A stretch of 52,711 bases of DNA from Azospirillum endophyticum (GTDB taxonomy: Bacteria; Pseudomonadota; Alphaproteobacteria; Azospirillales; Azospirillaceae), in the NCBI RefSeq assembly GCF_016595245.1, contig NZ_JAENHM010000072.1:61730-114440 (forward strand), written 5' to 3'. This document shows, piece after piece, positions 16,801 through 25,310 of this stretch. Position 1 is the stretch's first letter. Every line of letters begins with the position of its first letter. The position numbers and the translations under genes are program-made. The notes under the pieces are model-generated. The model ran no database searches and was not told the origin of the DNA. It worked only from the letters and a program-made list of their open reading frames with translations.

Positions 16801-18288
16801 TCAGAAACGCGGGATGTCGGGGAAGCGCAATTCCCCCTGGTGGACATGCAGCCGGCCGAGTTCGGCGCAGCGGTGCAGCGTGGGAAAGACCTTGCCCGGG
16901 TTCAGCAGCCCGTCGGGGTCGAAGGCGCATTTCAACCGCTGCTGCTGCTGCAGATCGGCCTCGTCGAACTGGTCGGTCATCAGGTCGCGCTTCTCCACCC
17001 CCACCCCATGCTCGCCGGTCAGCACGCCGCCGACCTCGACGCACAGGCGCAGGATGTCGTTGCCGAAGGCCTCCGCCGCCTCCAGCTCGCCCGGCTTGTT
17101 GGCATCGTAGAGGATCAGCGGATGCAGGTTGCCGTCGCCGGCATGGAAGACGTTGGCGACGCGCAGGCCGCAGCGGTCCGACATCTCCTGCATCCGCTGC
17201 AGCACCAGCGGCAGCGCCTTGCGCGGGATGGTGCCGTCCATGCAGTAGTAATCGGGGCTGATCCGCCCCACCGCCGGGAAGGCGGCCTTGCGCCCGGCCC
17301 AGAAGGCCAGCCGCTCCTCCTCGCTGTTGGACACGCGGGCATAGCAGGCGCCCTTGTCACGGGCGATGGCCTCGACCCGCTCGATCAGGTGGTCGACCTC
17401 CGCCGCCGGCCCGTCCAGCTCGACGATCAGCAGCGCCTCGACGTCCAGCGGATAGCCGGCCTGGACGAAGGCTTCGGCGGCGTGGATGGCGGGGCGGTCC
17501 ATCATCTCCATGCCGCCGGGGATGATGCCGGCGGCGATGATGGCGGCCACGCAATCGCCGCCCTGTTCGCTGCTGGGGAATCCCAGCAGCACCGCGCGGG
17601 CGGTGGCTGGCTTCTTCAGGATGCGCACCGTGACCTCGGTCACCACGCCCAGCAACCCCTCCGACCCGGTGACGATCCCCATCAGGTCATAGCCGCCGGC
17701 ATCCAGATGCTTGCCGCCCAGCCGCAAGATGGTGCCGTCCATCAGCACCAGTTCCAGCCCCAGCACATTGTTGGTGGTCAGCCCGTATTTCAGGCAGTGC
17801 ACGCCGCCGGAATTCTCGGCGATGTTGCCGCCGATGGTGCAGGCGATCTGGCTGGACGGATCGGGGGCGTAATAGAAGCCCTCATGCGCCACCGCGTTGG
17901 AGATGCCGAGGTTGGTGACCCCCGGCTGCACGGTGACGCAGCGGTTGGCGTAATCGATGTCGAGGATGCGCTTGAACTTGCCCATGCCCAGCAGCACGCC
18001 GTCGGCCAGCGGCAGGGCGCCGCCCGACAGCGAGGTGCCGGCCCCGCGCGGCACCACCTTCACCCCCATCGCCTTGCAGGCCTTCAGGATTTGGGACACC
18101 TGCTCCACCGTGCCGGGCAGCACGGCGACCATCGGCAGCTGGCGGTAGGCGGTCAGGCCGTCGCACTCGTAGGCGCGCAGCTCGTTCTCATCGACGATCA
18201 CGCCTTCGCCCGGCACGATGGCGCGCAGCGCCTCCACGATCTCGCGGCGGCGGGCGATCACCCCGCTGTCCGGCACCGGCATCTTCAT
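16801..18288 (-). CDS. glcD: Glycolate oxidase FAD-linked subunit
   Basis: Catalytic flavoprotein of glycolate oxidase, oxidising glycolate to glyoxylate. The 495-residue product has the FAD-binding type 4 (PCMH) domain: VVPRGAGTSLSGGALP at about 76-91, CTIGGNIAENSGGVHCLKYG, GGYDLMGIVTGSEGLLGVVTE, and the C-terminal HAGDGNLHPLILYD, TGEHGVGVEKRDLM and FDPDGLLNPGKVFP. The ATG at 18288 has GAGGA upstream. First gene of glcD-glcE-glcF (gaps of 16 and 17 bases). No LysR or GntR regulator adjoins it. Confidence 0.96.
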   Translation of the reverse strand: MKMPVPDSGVIARRREIVEALRAIVPGEGVIVDENELRAYECDGLTAYRQLPMVAVLPGTVEQVSQILKACKAMGVKVVPRGAGTSLSGGALPLADGVLLGMGKFKRILDIDYANRCVTVQPGVTNLGISNAVAHEGFYYAPDPSSQIACTIGGNIAENSGGVHCLKYGLTTNNVLGLELVLMDGTILRLGGKHLDAGGYDLMGIVTGSEGLLGVVTEVTVRILKKPATARAVLLGFPSSEQGGDCVAAIIAAGIIPGGMEMMDRPAIHAAEAFVQAGYPLDVEALLIVELDGPAAEVDHLIERVEAIARDKGACYARVSNSEEERLAFWAGRKAAFPAVGRISPDYYCMDGTIPRKALPLVLQRMQEMSDRCGLRVANVFHAGDGNLHPLILYDANKPGELEAAEAFGNDILRLCVEVGGVLTGEHGVGVEKRDLMTDQFDEADLQQQQRLKCAFDPDGLLNPGKVFPTLHRCAELGRLHVHQGELRFPDIPRF

Positions 18289-18390
18289 CGCGGGCGGTCC
18301 TCATCCCGTTGTGGCGAACTCGTCCGCCACACGTATCATTCGCCCCGGTGGAAGCACAAGGCGCGCGCTCGGGATGCGGGATGCCCAAAA

Positions 18391-18424
18391 CGCAAGAGCC
18401 GCACCCGAAGGCGCGGCTCTTGCG
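18391..18424 (-). terminator. Terminator hairpin after rpmJ
   Basis: CGCAAGAGCCGC and GCGGCTCTTGCG give a perfect 12-base stem over a ten-base loop, without a long T run. It lies about 70 bases past the rpmJ stop and separates rpmJ from the glcDEF promoter region. Confidence 0.75.
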
Positions 18425-18493
18425 TAAACACCCGATGACCGGGAGGCAGGGCGCGATGCCCGGCCTCGCAGTCGATCGATCCTGACGGATCGA

Positions 18494-18619
18494 TCAGCCC
18501 TGGCGGGCCTTGAAGCGGGGGTTCTGCTTGTTGATGACGTAGACGCGACCCTTGCGGCGGATCACGCGGCAGGCCTTGTGGCGCGTCTTCATCGACTTCA
18601 GGGAGTTGACGATTTTCAT
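18494..18619 (-). CDS. rpmJ: 50S ribosomal protein L36
   Basis: 41-residue basic protein MKIVNSLKSMKTRHKACRVI... ending NPRFKARQG, the longer proteobacterial L36 form. It retains only one of the Cys residues (Cys17) and so is the zinc-free (C-minus) type. The ATG at 18619 has AGGAAC eight bases upstream. It stands alone rather than in the spc operon, as is usual for this L36 type. Confidence 0.97.
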   Translation of the reverse strand: MKIVNSLKSMKTRHKACRVIRRKGRVYVINKQNPRFKARQG

Positions 18620-18814
18620 GATGCTGTTCCTGAACGCTCGGCGGCTCGATTGAAGGCGCGCACCATAGTGCGGTGCCCACCGGCTGTCAACGCCCGGAAA
18701 TGACCCGAACCGCGGTCGTCGCCAGCCGATTTCGCCGCAGCATCCACCGTGGGGAAATGGCGGATACGGCAGGCGGAAATCGCAAAGCGCACCCAACCGG
18801 CATCACGTCGCCCC

Positions 18815-19915
18815 TCACTTCAGCCAGGGCGTTTCCCTCCAGACCGTGCGGAAGGTGGCCTCCTGGGCCTTCAGCTCCGCCGCATACCGGTCGGGGGGCA
18901 GCAGGCGCAGCGGCTGGTAGGCCTTGCGGGCGATGTCCTGGAATTCCGGATGCTTCACCGCCCTGTCGATGGCATCGACCAGCTTGGCGCGGATGTCGGC
19001 CGGCAGGCCGGCCGGGGCGGCAAGGCCGCGCAGGGACGACATCTTCACGTCGAACCCCAACTCCTTGAAGGTCGGGACATCCGGCGCCTGTTCCGACCGC
19101 CGGTCGGTCATCACCCCCAGGATGCGGATCGGATCGCCTTGGCGCGCCCGTGCCGATTCGCCGATGTTCATCGAGGTGACCTGGATATGCCGGCCCAGCA
19201 GCGCACGGTGAGCGTCGGCGCTGCCCGGAAAGGGCACATGGGTCAACTGGGTCTGGGTCAGACGCTGGAACATCAGCATCGCCAAGTGGTCGTCGGACCC
19301 GATGCCGGTGGTGCCGACCGTCACATTGTTGGGGTTGGCCTTGGCAAAGGCGGCGACATCGGCCAACGACTGGAAAGGGCTGTCCATGTGGACGACGAAG
19401 GAGCCGGGATCGTCCACCAGGTTGTAGAGCGGGTCGAGCCGGTCGAGCGAGAAGCGCGCGTGCCGTTCGATCGGGATCGTCACGACGTTGGGCGAGTTGA
19501 TGAGGCCGATGGTGTAGCCGTCGGGAGCGGCATCGGCGATGGCGGCGAAGCCGATCTCGCCGCCGGCGCCCGGACGGTTCATCACCATCACCCTGGCGCT
19601 GCCGCCCAGTTCCTGCTCGATGAAGGGAGCGAGCGACCGGGCGATGACATCGGATCCGCCGCCGGCGGCGTAGCCGACGATCAGGCTGATCGGCTTCTCC
19701 GGATAGGCGGCCCGGGCGATTCCCGGTCCCCCCAGCCCGACCGTCGCCGCCATCGCGGATGCGGTCAGCCCGGCAACCAGCACACCCCGTGTCGTCAGCC
19801 GTGCCGCCAGCCGCCGCAGTCCGCGCGAAAAGGCGCCGAACCGGCCGATACCGGGTGCAGCGGCGGCCGATTCCGTCGATCCATCCCGTATGGCGGAATG
19901 CACGTTCATATCCAT
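18815..19915 (-). CDS. Bug/TctC-family periplasmic solute-binding protein
   Basis: 366-residue extracytoplasmic binding protein of the tripartite tricarboxylate transporter class. A long twin-Arg-free leader ends near GGPGIARAAYPEKPI (cleavage about residue 69); YPEKPISLIVGYAAGGGSD is the classic Bug N-terminus, followed by NRPGAGGEIGF (the ligand-loop block), DGYTIGL and GLAAPAGLPADIRAKL. The ligand is likely a carboxylic acid but cannot be named. The ATG at 19915 has an excellent AGGAGG seven bases upstream. No TctA/TctB membrane genes are adjacent, so it may feed a remote transporter or act purely in sensing, as described for some Bug proteins. Divergent from the two-component system genes. 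Confidence 0.88.
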   Translation of the reverse strand: MDMNVHSAIRDGSTESAAAAPGIGRFGAFSRGLRRLAARLTTRGVLVAGLTASAMAATVGLGGPGIARAAYPEKPISLIVGYAAGGGSDVIARSLAPFIEQELGGSARVMVMNRPGAGGEIGFAAIADAAPDGYTIGLINSPNVVTIPIERHARFSLDRLDPLYNLVDDPGSFVVHMDSPFQSLADVAAFAKANPNNVTVGTTGIGSDDHLAMLMFQRLTQTQLTHVPFPGSADAHRALLGRHIQVTSMNIGESARARQGDPIRILGVMTDRRSEQAPDVPTFKELGFDVKMSSLRGLAAPAGLPADIRAKLVDAIDRAVKHPEFQDIARKAYQPLRLLPPDRYAAELKAQEATFRTVWRETPWLK

Positions 19916-20366
19916 ACATCGCCTCCTTCGGTTCGATTCCACCCTGTGGCCCGGACTGCGCTCAAGATTCTGGCTTGGAGATCGCCTTCAGGAACCATCT
20001 TGGAGCGGCCCCGATGCGGATGCGTCCTTTTTTGCCGATCCAAGGGATCGATGATCGGCCGCCTTCTTTCCGTCCCCCCACCGCAGCGACGCTCCATTGC
20101 CAATCATCATCCATAGAGCCGTTGCCGGACGAGCGACAAAATATCGCTGATTGTATATTTTTCATTTCGATCTACTTTTAAAGCCGCTTCGAAGGTGCTG
20201 CGCCGGAAACGCCCACCGGCGAAAGAATGGTCCCGGCAGGACCGCCCCCGGGATTTCGCCCGCCACAAGCCGGGAGCCCCATTCCGTGGCCGGCTTGCAG
20301 TCGCCGGACAAAAGGCGGAGAGTCGCGGGCACCGCCTCCCGCCCATCGATTCCGGAAGTGACCCAC
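19916..20366. promoter_or_regulatory. Divergent control region between the Bug protein and the two-component system
   Basis: 451 bases without a supported gene. A markedly AT-rich patch around 20140-20185 (GACAAAATATCGC, TGTATATTTTTC, CTACTTTTAAAGCC) is the likely promoter area; a T6 run lies near 20029. I see no clear inverted repeat that I would call the response-regulator site. Confidence 0.4.
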
Positions 20367-21056
20367 TTGCGGCTGCTGCTGATCGAAGACAACCGACGGC
20401 TGGCGTCCTTGACCGCCGAGGGGCTGCGCAAGGCCGGCTTCGCCGTCGACCTCGTCCACAACGCCGAGGATGCGGCGGCGGCCCTGGCCGTCGCCGGCTT
20501 CGACGCCGTGCTGCTCGACCTCGGCCTTCCCGATGCCGACGGGCTGACGCTGCTGTCGGCGCTGCGGGCGCGGGCCGACAGCACCCCGGTGCTGATATTG
20601 ACCGCCCGCGACGGCGTGGACGACCGGGTCAGGGGATTGAACCTGGGGGCGGACGACTATCTGCTGAAGCCCTTCGCGCTGGAGGAACTGGTCGCCCGCA
20701 TCCGCGCCCTGCTGCGCCGGCCGGGGGCGGCATTGGGCATGGTGCTGCAACAGGGGAACCTCGCCTTCGATTCGGCCGCCCGGCTGGCGACCGTCGGCGG
20801 ACGGCCGCTGGAGCTCAGCCGGAGGGAGCTTGACGCGCTGGAGCTGCTGCTGCGCCGCGCCGGCCGGGTGGTGTCGAAGGCGGCCCTGGAAAACGGCCTG
20901 TACGGTTTCGGCGACGAGGTCGGGTCGAATGCGGTCGAGGTTCTGATTCACCGGCTGCGCAAGCGGCTGCAGGCCGCGGGGGCGACCGCTGGCGTCCAGA
21001 CCCTGCGCGGCATCGGCTATATCCTGACCGAAGTCCCGGCGGAAACCGGGACATGA
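20367..21056 (+). CDS. OmpR-family response regulator, TctD-like
   Basis: 229-residue regulator: receiver domain with acidic pair in LLIEDNR, phosphoacceptor Asp in AVLLDLGLPDADG, Thr in LILTARDG and Lys in YLLKPF; then a winged-helix DNA-binding domain with VGSNAVEVLIHRLRKRL as recognition helix and the LRGIGYIL hairpin. The start is probably a TTG at 20367 (MRLLLIEDN) with GGAAG eight bases upstream; a GTG at 20358 is the alternative. Its stop overlaps the kinase ATG. Divergent neighbourhood with a Bug-type protein is the arrangement of TctDE, which controls carboxylate uptake, so that role is inferred. Confidence 0.9.
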   Translation: MRLLLIEDNRRLASLTAEGLRKAGFAVDLVHNAEDAAAALAVAGFDAVLLDLGLPDADGLTLLSALRARADSTPVLILTARDGVDDRVRGLNLGADDYLLKPFALEELVARIRALLRRPGAALGMVLQQGNLAFDSAARLATVGGRPLELSRRELDALELLLRRAGRVVSKAALENGLYGFGDEVGSNAVEVLIHRLRKRLQAAGATAGVQTLRGIGYILTEVPAETGT

Positions 21057-22498
21057 TGGCCCGCCCACCCTCCCTCCTGGCATCCATCGCCGGCTGGCTG
21101 GTGCTGGTCACGCTGCTGGCGGTCGGCACCACGGCGCTGCTGCTGTATGTCGAGTTCAAGGGCACGCACGACCGCATGCGCCAGCGGACCCTGTCCGGTG
21201 TCGCCCGCGTGATCGAAAAAGCGGTTCGCGGGCCTGACGGCGGCGGGACCGACGGCCGGCTGAACACCACCCTGCCCGACTCGGTCCAGGCGATGCTGCG
21301 GGTGAACGCCGCCTCCTTCGCCGTGATCGACGGCGACGGCCGGCTTCTGCTCGGCTCCGTCGGGGTGGAGAGCCCGCTCGATCCCACCGCGACGGAACGG
21401 CCGCGCAGCGTCTTCCGGGTGCCGGCGCAGAATGGCGAACCGCCCCTCTACGGCCTCAGCCACCGCATCGTCGTCGGCGGCCGGCCATACTGGATCCAGG
21501 TGGCCTCCGGCGAGGAGGAGCTGCACATCGAATGGCTGCTGGAGGAGTTCGTCGAGCATTTCGGCTGGATCTGGCTGCCCTTCGCCCTGGTCCTCATCCT
21601 GGTCAACCTCGTGATCATCCATCGCGGCCTGCGGCCGTTGCGCCGCGCTTCCGCCCGTGCCGCCGCGATCGGTCCGGACAGCGTGTCCGAACGGCTGCCG
21701 GAACAGGACATGCCGCGCGAGGTGCTGCCGCTGGTCCGCGCGGTCAATCAGGCGCTGGATCGGCTGGAGGCCGGCTACGAGGCCCAGCGCGGCTTCATCG
21801 CCGACGCCGCGCACGAGCTGCGCACGCCGCTGGCGGTGCTGGATGCCCATCTGGCGCTGATCGGCGCCCCGGGCGCTCCGATCCGCCCGGATGTCGCCGG
21901 CATGGCGCGGCTGGTCGACCAGCTGCTCGACCTGGCCCGGCTGGACGCCCTGCGGATCGCCCCCGACGCGTCGGTCGATCTCGCCCAGCTTGCCGTCGAG
22001 GTTTCGACCCATCTCGTCCCGCTGGCGCTGGGCAAGGGCCGGCTGATCGAGGTGGTCGGAGACGACCGGCCCCTGGCCGTGCGCGGCGCCCACGACCCGC
22101 TGTTCCGCGCCCTGCGCAACCTGGTGGAAAATGCCGTATGCCATGCCCCATCCGGCAGCACGGTCAGCGTCGAGCTGGCGGTTTCCGCCGCGGGCGAGCC
22201 GTTGCTGCGGGTCGTCGACCACGGCCCCGGCATCCCCCCGGCCCTGCGTGCCCGCGTGTTCGAACGGTTCTGGCAGGGCAGCCGCGACCGTGACGATGGC
22301 GCGGGAGGCACCGGGGGGGCCGGCTTGGGGCTGTCCATCGTCGCGCGCACCATGGCGGCGCATGGCGGCGGCATAGCGGTCGACGACACCCCCGGCGGCG
22401 GCGCTACCTTCACCCTGCGCTTTCCGCCGCACGCTCCGCCCATGCCGCGGCGAACCGACGCAGTCCGGCCGATTCCGGCTGCCGTCGGCCCCCCGTAA
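21053..22498 (+). CDS. Sensor histidine kinase, TctE-like
   Basis: 481-residue membrane kinase. TM1 at about 8-32, periplasmic sensor about 33-170, TM2 around WIWLPFALVLILVNLVII, HAMP-like linker, then DAAHELRTPLAVLDAH with the phosphorylated His, N box NLVENAVCHAP, G1 DHGPGIPP, F box FERFWQG and G2 GAGLGLSIVA. TctE-type kinases can sense a carboxylate through a partner Bug protein; the divergent Bug gene fits that. Translation is coupled to the regulator by a four-base ATGA overlap. Confidence 0.92.
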   Translation: MMARPPSLLASIAGWLVLVTLLAVGTTALLLYVEFKGTHDRMRQRTLSGVARVIEKAVRGPDGGGTDGRLNTTLPDSVQAMLRVNAASFAVIDGDGRLLLGSVGVESPLDPTATERPRSVFRVPAQNGEPPLYGLSHRIVVGGRPYWIQVASGEEELHIEWLLEEFVEHFGWIWLPFALVLILVNLVIIHRGLRPLRRASARAAAIGPDSVSERLPEQDMPREVLPLVRAVNQALDRLEAGYEAQRGFIADAAHELRTPLAVLDAHLALIGAPGAPIRPDVAGMARLVDQLLDLARLDALRIAPDASVDLAQLAVEVSTHLVPLALGKGRLIEVVGDDRPLAVRGAHDPLFRALRNLVENAVCHAPSGSTVSVELAVSAAGEPLLRVVDHGPGIPPALRARVFERFWQGSRDRDDGAGGTGGAGLGLSIVARTMAAHGGGIAVDDTPGGGATFTLRFPPHAPPMPRRTDAVRPIPAAVGPP

Positions 22499-22562
22499 GC
22501 CACATGTAAGCTTGGCAGGATAGACCGGTGGGGAACCCCCGCCCCAGCCTGGATAACCGCCG

Positions 22563-22778
22563 ATGCTGTCCGCCGCCTCTTCCGCTTCCCTGTCGCCGAT
22601 GCCGTCCCCTCTCCGGAGCCGGCCGGCCGCTGCCTCCGCGCCCGGCATCGACAGCGACGGCGACCGCGACAACGACACCCTCGAGACTGCCGCCGCCCGG
22701 GCCGCCGAGTCGCGAGGCCCCACCTCCAGCCGTCCGGCGGATCCCAACCGGAGCCGCACCCTCGACATCACCGCCTGA
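22563..22778 (+). CDS. Small acidic/Ser-rich protein with an EF-hand-like Asp loop (tentative)
   Basis: 71-residue open frame between the kinase and cytochrome b561 genes. It begins with Ser/Ala/Pro-rich residues, then GIDSDGDRDNDTLE, an Asp-spaced tract like a calcium-binding loop, and ends TLDITA. GGATAA precedes the ATG. No family recognised; the Asp loop and good placement argue it may be real, but short GC-rich frames arise easily. Confidence 0.35.
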   Translation: MLSAASSASLSPMPSPLRSRPAAASAPGIDSDGDRDNDTLETAAARAAESRGPTSSRPADPNRSRTLDITA

Positions 22779-22835
22779 GACATCGCCGCCTGAACGGCGG
22801 CGCGGCACGGCTGCCTTTCCTCCGGAGTTCTTCCG

Positions 22836-23399
22836 ATGACCACCACCTACAGCGCGACCCAGAAAACCCTGCACTGGCTGATCGCCCTTCTGATCGTCGG
22901 CGTCTATCTGCTGACCTTCGGCGAGGATTTCTATCCGCGCGGCGACCCGATGCGCGCCACCATCTGGTGGCTGCACATCTCCTTCGGCCTGGCTCTCCTC
23001 GGATTGGTGCTGGCGCGGATCGGGCTTCGCCTCAGCCGCGGCACGCCCGCCCTGCCGCCGGAGATGACGCCGGTCGAACGCGGCGCCTCCCACGCCGTCC
23101 ATCTCGGGCTCTATGCCCTGATGCTGGCGATCCCGCTGGTCGGGGTCGGGCTGACCTGGCTGCGCGGCGACACGCTGTCCTTCTTCGGCCTGTTCACCAT
23201 CCCCTCCCCGGTGGCGGCCGACCGCGAGCTCGGACGCTCGGTGAAGGAGATTCACGAGCTTGGCGCCAACCTGATCCTCGCCCTCGCCGCCCTGCATGCG
23301 GCGGCGGCGTTGTGGCACCATTTCATCCGCCGCGACAACGTCCTGACCCGCATGCTGCCGGGGCGGGGTGGAAACAGCCAAGCCGGCCTCGCAGACTGA
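22836..23399 (+). CDS. Cytochrome b561
   Basis: 187-residue inner-membrane diheme b-type cytochrome. Four helices with His residues at expected places: QKTLHWLIALLI (helix 1), WWLHISFGLAL (helix 2), SHAVHLGLYALML (helix 3) and LAALHAAAALWHHF (helix 4). This family moves electrons between quinones and periplasmic or superoxide-related acceptors; the partner is unknown. GGAG precedes the ATG. Stands between the small open frame and radC. Confidence 0.92.
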   Translation: MTTTYSATQKTLHWLIALLIVGVYLLTFGEDFYPRGDPMRATIWWLHISFGLALLGLVLARIGLRLSRGTPALPPEMTPVERGASHAVHLGLYALMLAIPLVGVGLTWLRGDTLSFFGLFTIPSPVAADRELGRSVKEIHELGANLILALAALHAAAALWHHFIRRDNVLTRMLPGRGGNSQAGLAD

Positions 23400-23498
23400 A
23401 CCAAGGGGTTATTTCTCCACTGGCGCGAGCGTCATCCCCTGTCCGCTCGCGCATCGGGAGGATATAATCATCGCCTTACATATGCATGGCGATGACCG

Positions 23499-24419
23499 AT
23501 GGCAGGACGCAAGACGACAGGACGCAGCCGGAATGCCGGAAGCGCGGGAAGCGGAACGGAAATGGACGACGCCGGCCTGGGCACCGGAATCCTGCCATTT
23601 CCCGACCAGCCGACCTCGGCTGCGGAGACCGGCAGGACCGTGGTGGAAAACACCGCGGACACAGTCCCCGCCGACCATCCGGTCGCCGAAGCCCCGGTCA
23701 GCGAAAGCAACGACGAGGCGGCCGACGACGATCCTCATTACCTCGACCATCGCGAACGGCTCCGCCGCCGCTTCCTCGACCGCGGGCCCGACACGCTGGA
23801 CGATTACGAACTTTTGGAAATGGTGCTGTTCGCCGCCAGCCCGCGGCGCGACGTCAAGCCGCTCGCCAAGTTGCTGATCCGGACCTTCGGCGACCTGTGG
23901 GGGGTGGTCAACGCTCCTCCCGAACGGCTGCGCGGCCTGAAGGCGGAAGGCGTATCGCTCGGCACCGACAATGCCGTCGCCACCGTGCGCATCGTCGGCG
24001 CGGCGGCGCTGCGCGCCTTGCAGCAGCGGGTGATCGACCGGCCGGTGCTGGCGTCCTGGCAGGCGCTGATCGACTATTGCTCCGCCGCCATGGCCCATGA
24101 GCCGACGGAGCAGTTCCGCCTGCTGTTCCTCGACCGCAAAAACACGCTGATCGCCGACGAGGTGCAGCAGCGCGGCACCATCGACCATACCCCCGTCTAT
24201 CCGCGCGAGGTGGTGAAGCGCGCACTGGAACTGTCGGCCGCCGCCGTGATCCTGGTCCACAACCACCCCTCCGGCGATCCCACCCCCAGCCGCGCCGACA
24301 TCGAGATGACCAAGGAGATCGTCCGCGCCGCCAACGCCGTCGGCCTCGTCGTGCACGACCATCTGGTGATCGGCAAGGGCGGCCGGCACACCAGCTTCAA
24401 GGCGCAACGGCTGCTTTAG
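23499..24419 (+). CDS. radC: RadC/JAB-domain protein
   Basis: 306-residue member of the RadC family. An N-terminal unstructured acidic tail (about 75 residues, longer than usual) precedes a helix-hairpin-helix-like region (LDDYELLEMVLFAASPRRDVKPLA) and a JAMM metalloprotease-like core with HNHPSGDPTPSRADI supplying His-x-His and Asp metal ligands. The old DNA-repair role is doubtful; the molecular function is unknown. An ATG at 23562 (MDDAGLG) with GGAACGGAA upstream is an equally plausible start. Confidence 0.88.
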   Translation: MAGRKTTGRSRNAGSAGSGTEMDDAGLGTGILPFPDQPTSAAETGRTVVENTADTVPADHPVAEAPVSESNDEAADDDPHYLDHRERLRRRFLDRGPDTLDDYELLEMVLFAASPRRDVKPLAKLLIRTFGDLWGVVNAPPERLRGLKAEGVSLGTDNAVATVRIVGAAALRALQQRVIDRPVLASWQALIDYCSAAMAHEPTEQFRLLFLDRKNTLIADEVQQRGTIDHTPVYPREVVKRALELSAAAVILVHNHPSGDPTPSRADIEMTKEIVRAANAVGLVVHDHLVIGKGGRHTSFKAQRLL

Positions 24420-24534
24420 GTCGGTCTTCCCCTGCCAGCCATGCAGCCGCGCCATGCGCCGCCACTTTGCATTTGCGAATCGGTCGCCATTTTGTTGACC
24501 TGACGGTGCCCCGCCGAAAGAAACGACCGACCGC

Positions 24535-25194
24535 ATGTCCTCCTCGCCCCTCTCCCTGAAGCGCCGCAGCCTGCTGATCGGGTGCGGCGCCCTGGTGCTG
24601 ATGTCCGGCCGCGCGCTGGCCGCCCCCGCCGCCCCGCGCCGCCTCAGCCTCAGGAACCAGAACACCGGCGAGACCTTCGACGGCCCCTACCGCGACGCCG
24701 ACGGCCCGCTGCCCGACGCGATGGCCGATTTGGCCAAATTCCTGCGCGACCACCGCGCCAACAAGGAAGGGCCGGTCGACGTCGGCACGCTGGACTTCCT
24801 GGCCGACATCCTGGAGGCGGTGGGCCAGTCCAAGGCGACCGTCCTGTCCGCCTTCCGCACGCCGGAAACCAACGCCATGCTGGCCGCCCGCAGCCTGGGC
24901 GTGGCGGAGCACAGCCAGCATCTGGTGGGCCGCGCGCTCGACGTCACCCTGCCGTCGCGCCTGCCCGATGCCCACCGCAGCGCGCTCGACCTGAAGCGCG
25001 GTGGCGTCGGCTGGTATCCGCGCTCCCACTTCCTGCACATCGACACCGGACCGCTGCGCAGTTGGGAGATGTTCGGACAGAACCTCGACGGGCTTTTCGC
25101 CCCCGGCGCCCGCGGCACCCGCCTGCGCACGGTGTCGCAACGCATGAAGCTTCACCGCGCGCTCGCCCGCCGGCAGATGATGGGCCGGAACTGA
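24535..25194 (+). CDS. DUF882/M15-type peptidoglycan peptidase-like protein
   Basis: 219-residue exported protein. KRRSLLIGCGALVLMSGRALA is a leader (twin-Arg-like, cleavage after about residue 29). The core has FRTPETNAMLA, HSQHLVGRALDVTLP and SHFLHIDTGPLRSW, the zinc His/Asp set of the YcbK/M15 family. Likely acts on cell-wall peptides in the periplasm; substrate specificity is unknown. The ribosome-binding site is weak. Convergent with the MBL-fold gene. Confidence 0.88.
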   Translation: MSSSPLSLKRRSLLIGCGALVLMSGRALAAPAAPRRLSLRNQNTGETFDGPYRDADGPLPDAMADLAKFLRDHRANKEGPVDVGTLDFLADILEAVGQSKATVLSAFRTPETNAMLAARSLGVAEHSQHLVGRALDVTLPSRLPDAHRSALDLKRGGVGWYPRSHFLHIDTGPLRSWEMFGQNLDGLFAPGARGTRLRTVSQRMKLHRALARRQMMGRN

Positions 25195-25233
25195 GGCGGG
25201 GTCGTCGGGTCCAGGATTGTTGTTCCCGGGATG

Positions 25234-25277
25234 AGGACTCCCGTCATCCTCGCAAAGGCGGGGCTGACAGGAGTCCT
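25234..25277. repeat. Degenerate REP-like hairpin
   Basis: AGGACTCC and GGAGTCCT flank CCGTCATCCTCGCAAAGGCG, a decayed form of the GTCATCCCCGCGAAGGCGGG motif also found at 32.2 kb. It lies between convergent genes. Confidence 0.5.
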
Positions 25278-25310
25278 GTGAGTAAGGCCCCTTGACCCGG
25301 GGAACTGGCG

